NCBI GenBank assembly: GCA_009602735.1
Contig: WELA01012513.1
Location: 707,615-736,698 of the forward strand
Source of the DNA: Mesotaenium endlicherianum
Taxonomy: Eukaryota > Streptophyta > Zygnematophyceae > Zygnematales > Mesotaeniaceae
Reading direction: 5' to 3'
Length of the DNA stretch: 29,084 nucleotides
Positions 20,195-29,084 of this stretch are shown here, piece after piece (the stretch's first letter is position 1; each line of letters begins with the position of its first letter). Made by a program: the position numbers and the translations under genes. The notes beneath the pieces are model-generated. The model was not told the origin of the DNA. It did not search any database and saw nothing but the letters and a program-made list of their open reading frames with translations.

Positions 20195-20279
<85 letters not shown>
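20195..20279. repeat. (GA)n microsatellite next to the receiver exon
   Basis: About 85 bp of GA repeat, interrupted once by GACAGA near 20215-20220, runs up to the single N at 20280. On the minus strand it reads (CT)n and serves as the pyrimidine tract of the splice acceptor for the exon starting at 20182. Its true length is unknown because the assembly breaks here. Confidence 0.9.
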
Positions 20280-27218
<6,939 letters not shown>

Positions 27219-27225
27219 AGGGCAC

Positions 27226-28457
27226 CTGGATGACGCTGGAGAGGTGGAGCTCGGCGTCGGCGCGGCGGCGACGCTGCTCAAAGGCGTAGATCATCTGCGC
27301 CACCACCTGCGTGAGCGGCTGGATCTCGCGCCCCAGGTCCTCCGTGTACCCGCCCTCCTTGTTGGCGATGCCAAACATGCCGATGAACTCCCCGCCTGCA
27401 CCCACCCCCCCATCGCGCCACAAGCTCCTCAGTCGCCCGGCCCTGCCCAGCCCAGCCCCATCTCAGCCAAGCAACATCTATGCCCAGCGCCAGTCCCAGC
27501 AGGGAGAAGAGAAAGAGCCAGCAGCAGTGCCAGGCCAGCCCGGGCCATACGCCAATCCCTACCTACCTGGCATTGCATTCTCCCCAGCCTTTCTCCCCTG
27601 CCCCCCCCCCATCCCCATTTGGAGGAGCCCGGGTGCAGCAGTCGGCCACCAGCTGGCCTCATCAGGCAAGGGAGGAAGCAGCAGCAGCAGCAGAGGCACG
27701 CAGAAGCGGGGCAGGGGACCCACCAGCCATGAGAGGCATGCCCAGGAAGGCGCGGATGCGCGGGTGGCCCTCGGGAAAGCCGCCGGCGCGCGGGTCGCTC
27801 TCGGGCTCGTTGCTGATCACCTGCCACATTCCCCCCCCCACACGCGCACGCACTGAGTTGCTACTCGAGGACAAGCCACCTGGCATCTCGCGGCAGCAGC
27901 GGCGTCCCCCGAACGACTGGCCTGGCTGCATGGCCCCTGCAGCTGGCAAGCACACGACGACCTGTCGCCTCCCCTGCTGCCCATCCACTCACGGGCTGCC
28001 TGGGTCCAGCCCTACCCTAGCTTACCCTACCCTACCTACTGCCTCAGCTCAAACCTAACGAAGCAGGAGGAGTCAGAAAGATAAGGAGGAAGAAGAGGAG
28101 GGCCCTGTTGACCCCCCATGCAATCTCGCCAGGAATGGAGGGGGGGAAGCACGCCAGATCAAGTCAGCCCCGCCGATGCTTTGCAAGGGGCGAGAGAGAG
28201 GCGTGCAGGAGGAGCTACCAGGAGTGTGGAGGGAGGAGGGAGCAGGGAGGGGAGGGTGGCTGCGCTGTTGGTGTGCTGTTGGTGCGGGTGCGGTTGCGAA
28301 TGCGAGTGCTGGTGTGGGTGGTGGGTACCTGGCGCTGCGTGGTGACGACCTCGCCGAAGAGCGTGTTCATGTTGCTGAAGATGAGGCCCTTGGGCGCGTT
28401 TTTCTCAAACCACTTGGTAAGCGCCGGCGTCCAGCAGATGTTGGTGATGGCCTGGAT
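27226..28457 (-). CDS. GAF-domain exons of a probable hybrid histidine kinase
   Basis: Three minus-strand exons fit together: 28457-28329 (phase 0 at both ends), 27820-27724 (ends with one base of a codon) and 27395-27226 (begins with two). Splice sites are GT-AG (GTACCC, GTGGGT and GTGCCC donors; GCAG acceptors). Joined, they encode a GAF-type sensor module: TNICWTPALTKWFEKNAP, GLIFSNMNTLFGEVV, VISNEPESDPRAGGFPEGHP, RIRAFLGMPL, then GEFIGMFGIANKEGGY and a helix ending in an Arg-rich QRRRRADAELHLSS coil. This order (F-N-x-T-L-FG, sNdp-DPR-G-P-GHP, iGm-giAN-GGY) is typical of GAF domains in bacterial-type sensor kinases; their ligands vary. Upstream exons lie beyond the right edge. The Arg-rich helix should lead into a dimerisation/phosphotransfer helix, but the sequence is lost in the poly-G run. 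A GAF protein of another class with a C-terminal receiver is possible. Confidence 0.75.
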
Positions 28458-28650
28458 CTGCACCACCACCAGCACCGCCACACACGCCGACGATGAGCCC
28501 ACAAGAACTCGCAAACAAAGAAAGAGACAGACAGACAGACACAAAGAGGTAGGAAAGCCTCTCCCTTCCTCTCCCTTTCTCTCTCTATGACACACACGAT
28601 GGTGCTGGCAGGACGTGAGCGTTCAGCAGGACTCGCCACGTACAGAGTAG

Positions 28651-28681
28651 GAGAGGGAGGGGGAGGGGGAGGGGGAGGGGG
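28651..28681. repeat. (GGGGGA)n repeat
   Basis: Four to five units of GGGGGA/GAGGG run in tandem on the plus strand, within the putative upstream intron of the GAF gene. The G-run spacing fits an intramolecular G-quadruplex. Confidence 0.85.
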
Positions 28682-28740
28682 TGCGAAAGCAGCAGCAGGA
28701 AGAGAAGAAGCAGGAGTCGCGCAGCAGCAGAGCGCCACAG

Positions 28741-28766
28741 AGGCAGGCAGGCAGGCAGGCAGGCAG
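28741..28766. repeat. (GGCA)n microsatellite
   Basis: About six GGCA units in perfect tandem, in the intronic region upstream of the GAF exons. Confidence 0.92.
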
Positions 28767-29084
28767 TCGCTGCCACCTGGCAGGCCAGCCCCAGCTCTCC
28801 TCCAATGCTCCCGGGGGCTCGGACAAAAGCCAACGAGCACATGTACAGCCCCTTTCAGGAGCCCTCGCTGCTTCCCAGACGTTTGTGAGTTTGAATCATC
28901 AACTAGAATGCAACAACCGCGTGCACAGCTTGAGAGGTATAGCTGGTGGAGGATGCACCCACAGCAGGCGCAGCGCTACAAGACGGAGGGTGGGGCAAAT
29001 CAGGAGAGAAGGGAAGAGAAAAGGACGGGAGGGAAGAAGAGTAGAGGGCAAGAGAGGAAGGGTGGGGGGAGGAGGGGCACGGAG

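Larger units (their letters stand above)
28458..29084 (-). other. Upstream intron of the GAF gene, rich in simple repeats
   Basis: No further exon can be recognised in these 627 bp to the window edge. The stretch holds a (GACA)n repeat at 28525-28541, G-rich GGGGGA units at 28651-28681 (a G-quadruplex candidate on the plus strand) and a (GGCA)n repeat at 28741-28766. It begins, on the minus strand side, with the GTGCAG acceptor of the exon ending at 28457. Confidence 0.5.

Overview
The window looks like nuclear DNA of a eukaryote, most plausibly an alga or related protist. Its genes have GT-AG introns of roughly 130-1260 bp and GC-rich exons. It encodes a family GT47 exostosin-type glycosyltransferase and a GAF/receiver two-component signalling protein, and it carries a Ty3/gypsy-type retroelement. 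Animals lack hybrid two-component kinases. I cannot name the species: volvocine or other green algae, stramenopiles and other protists all remain possible.

Layout. (1) 1-3738: exons of an unrecognised plus-strand gene, all joined at phase-0 introns. One intron carries a ~57-bp minisatellite and another a 48-bp tandem repeat. The gene appears to break off just before a retroelement. (2) 3786-12225: a decayed Ty3/gypsy-type element on the minus strand (Gag with two zinc knuckles, retropepsin, RT, RNase H, DDE integrase, and a C-terminal PHD finger). Its repeats have an unusual order: X (3786-4089), coding region, A (9406-10652), X' (10663-10964), A' (10965-12225). (3) 12226-13260: unassigned upstream DNA. 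(4) 13261-18378: a seven-exon plus-strand GT47 gene for a predicted type II membrane (Golgi-type) protein of about 617 aa, with a 422-bp N gap in one intron. (5) 18379-19580: intergenic DNA with an AT microsatellite. (6) 19581-28457, continuing beyond the right edge: a minus-strand gene with GAF-domain exons at 27226-28457 and the C-terminal half of a receiver domain at 19581-20182. It is probably a hybrid histidine kinase. Its middle is replaced by 6,936 consecutive G bases (20281-27216), an assembly or sequencing artefact that hides the expected kinase core and the phospho-acceptor Asp of the receiver.

How the parts relate. The GT47 gene and the signalling gene are convergent, about 1.2 kb apart, with no sign of functional coupling. 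The retroelement is antisense to both plus-strand genes and carries premature stops, frameshifts and an internal RT deletion, so this copy cannot be autonomous. The two observations most worth following up are the PHD finger fused to a gypsy-type integrase and the X-ORFs-A-X'-A' repeat order. That order resembles the split direct repeats of PAT/Kangaroo-type elements, but here it surrounds an element with a DDE integrase.
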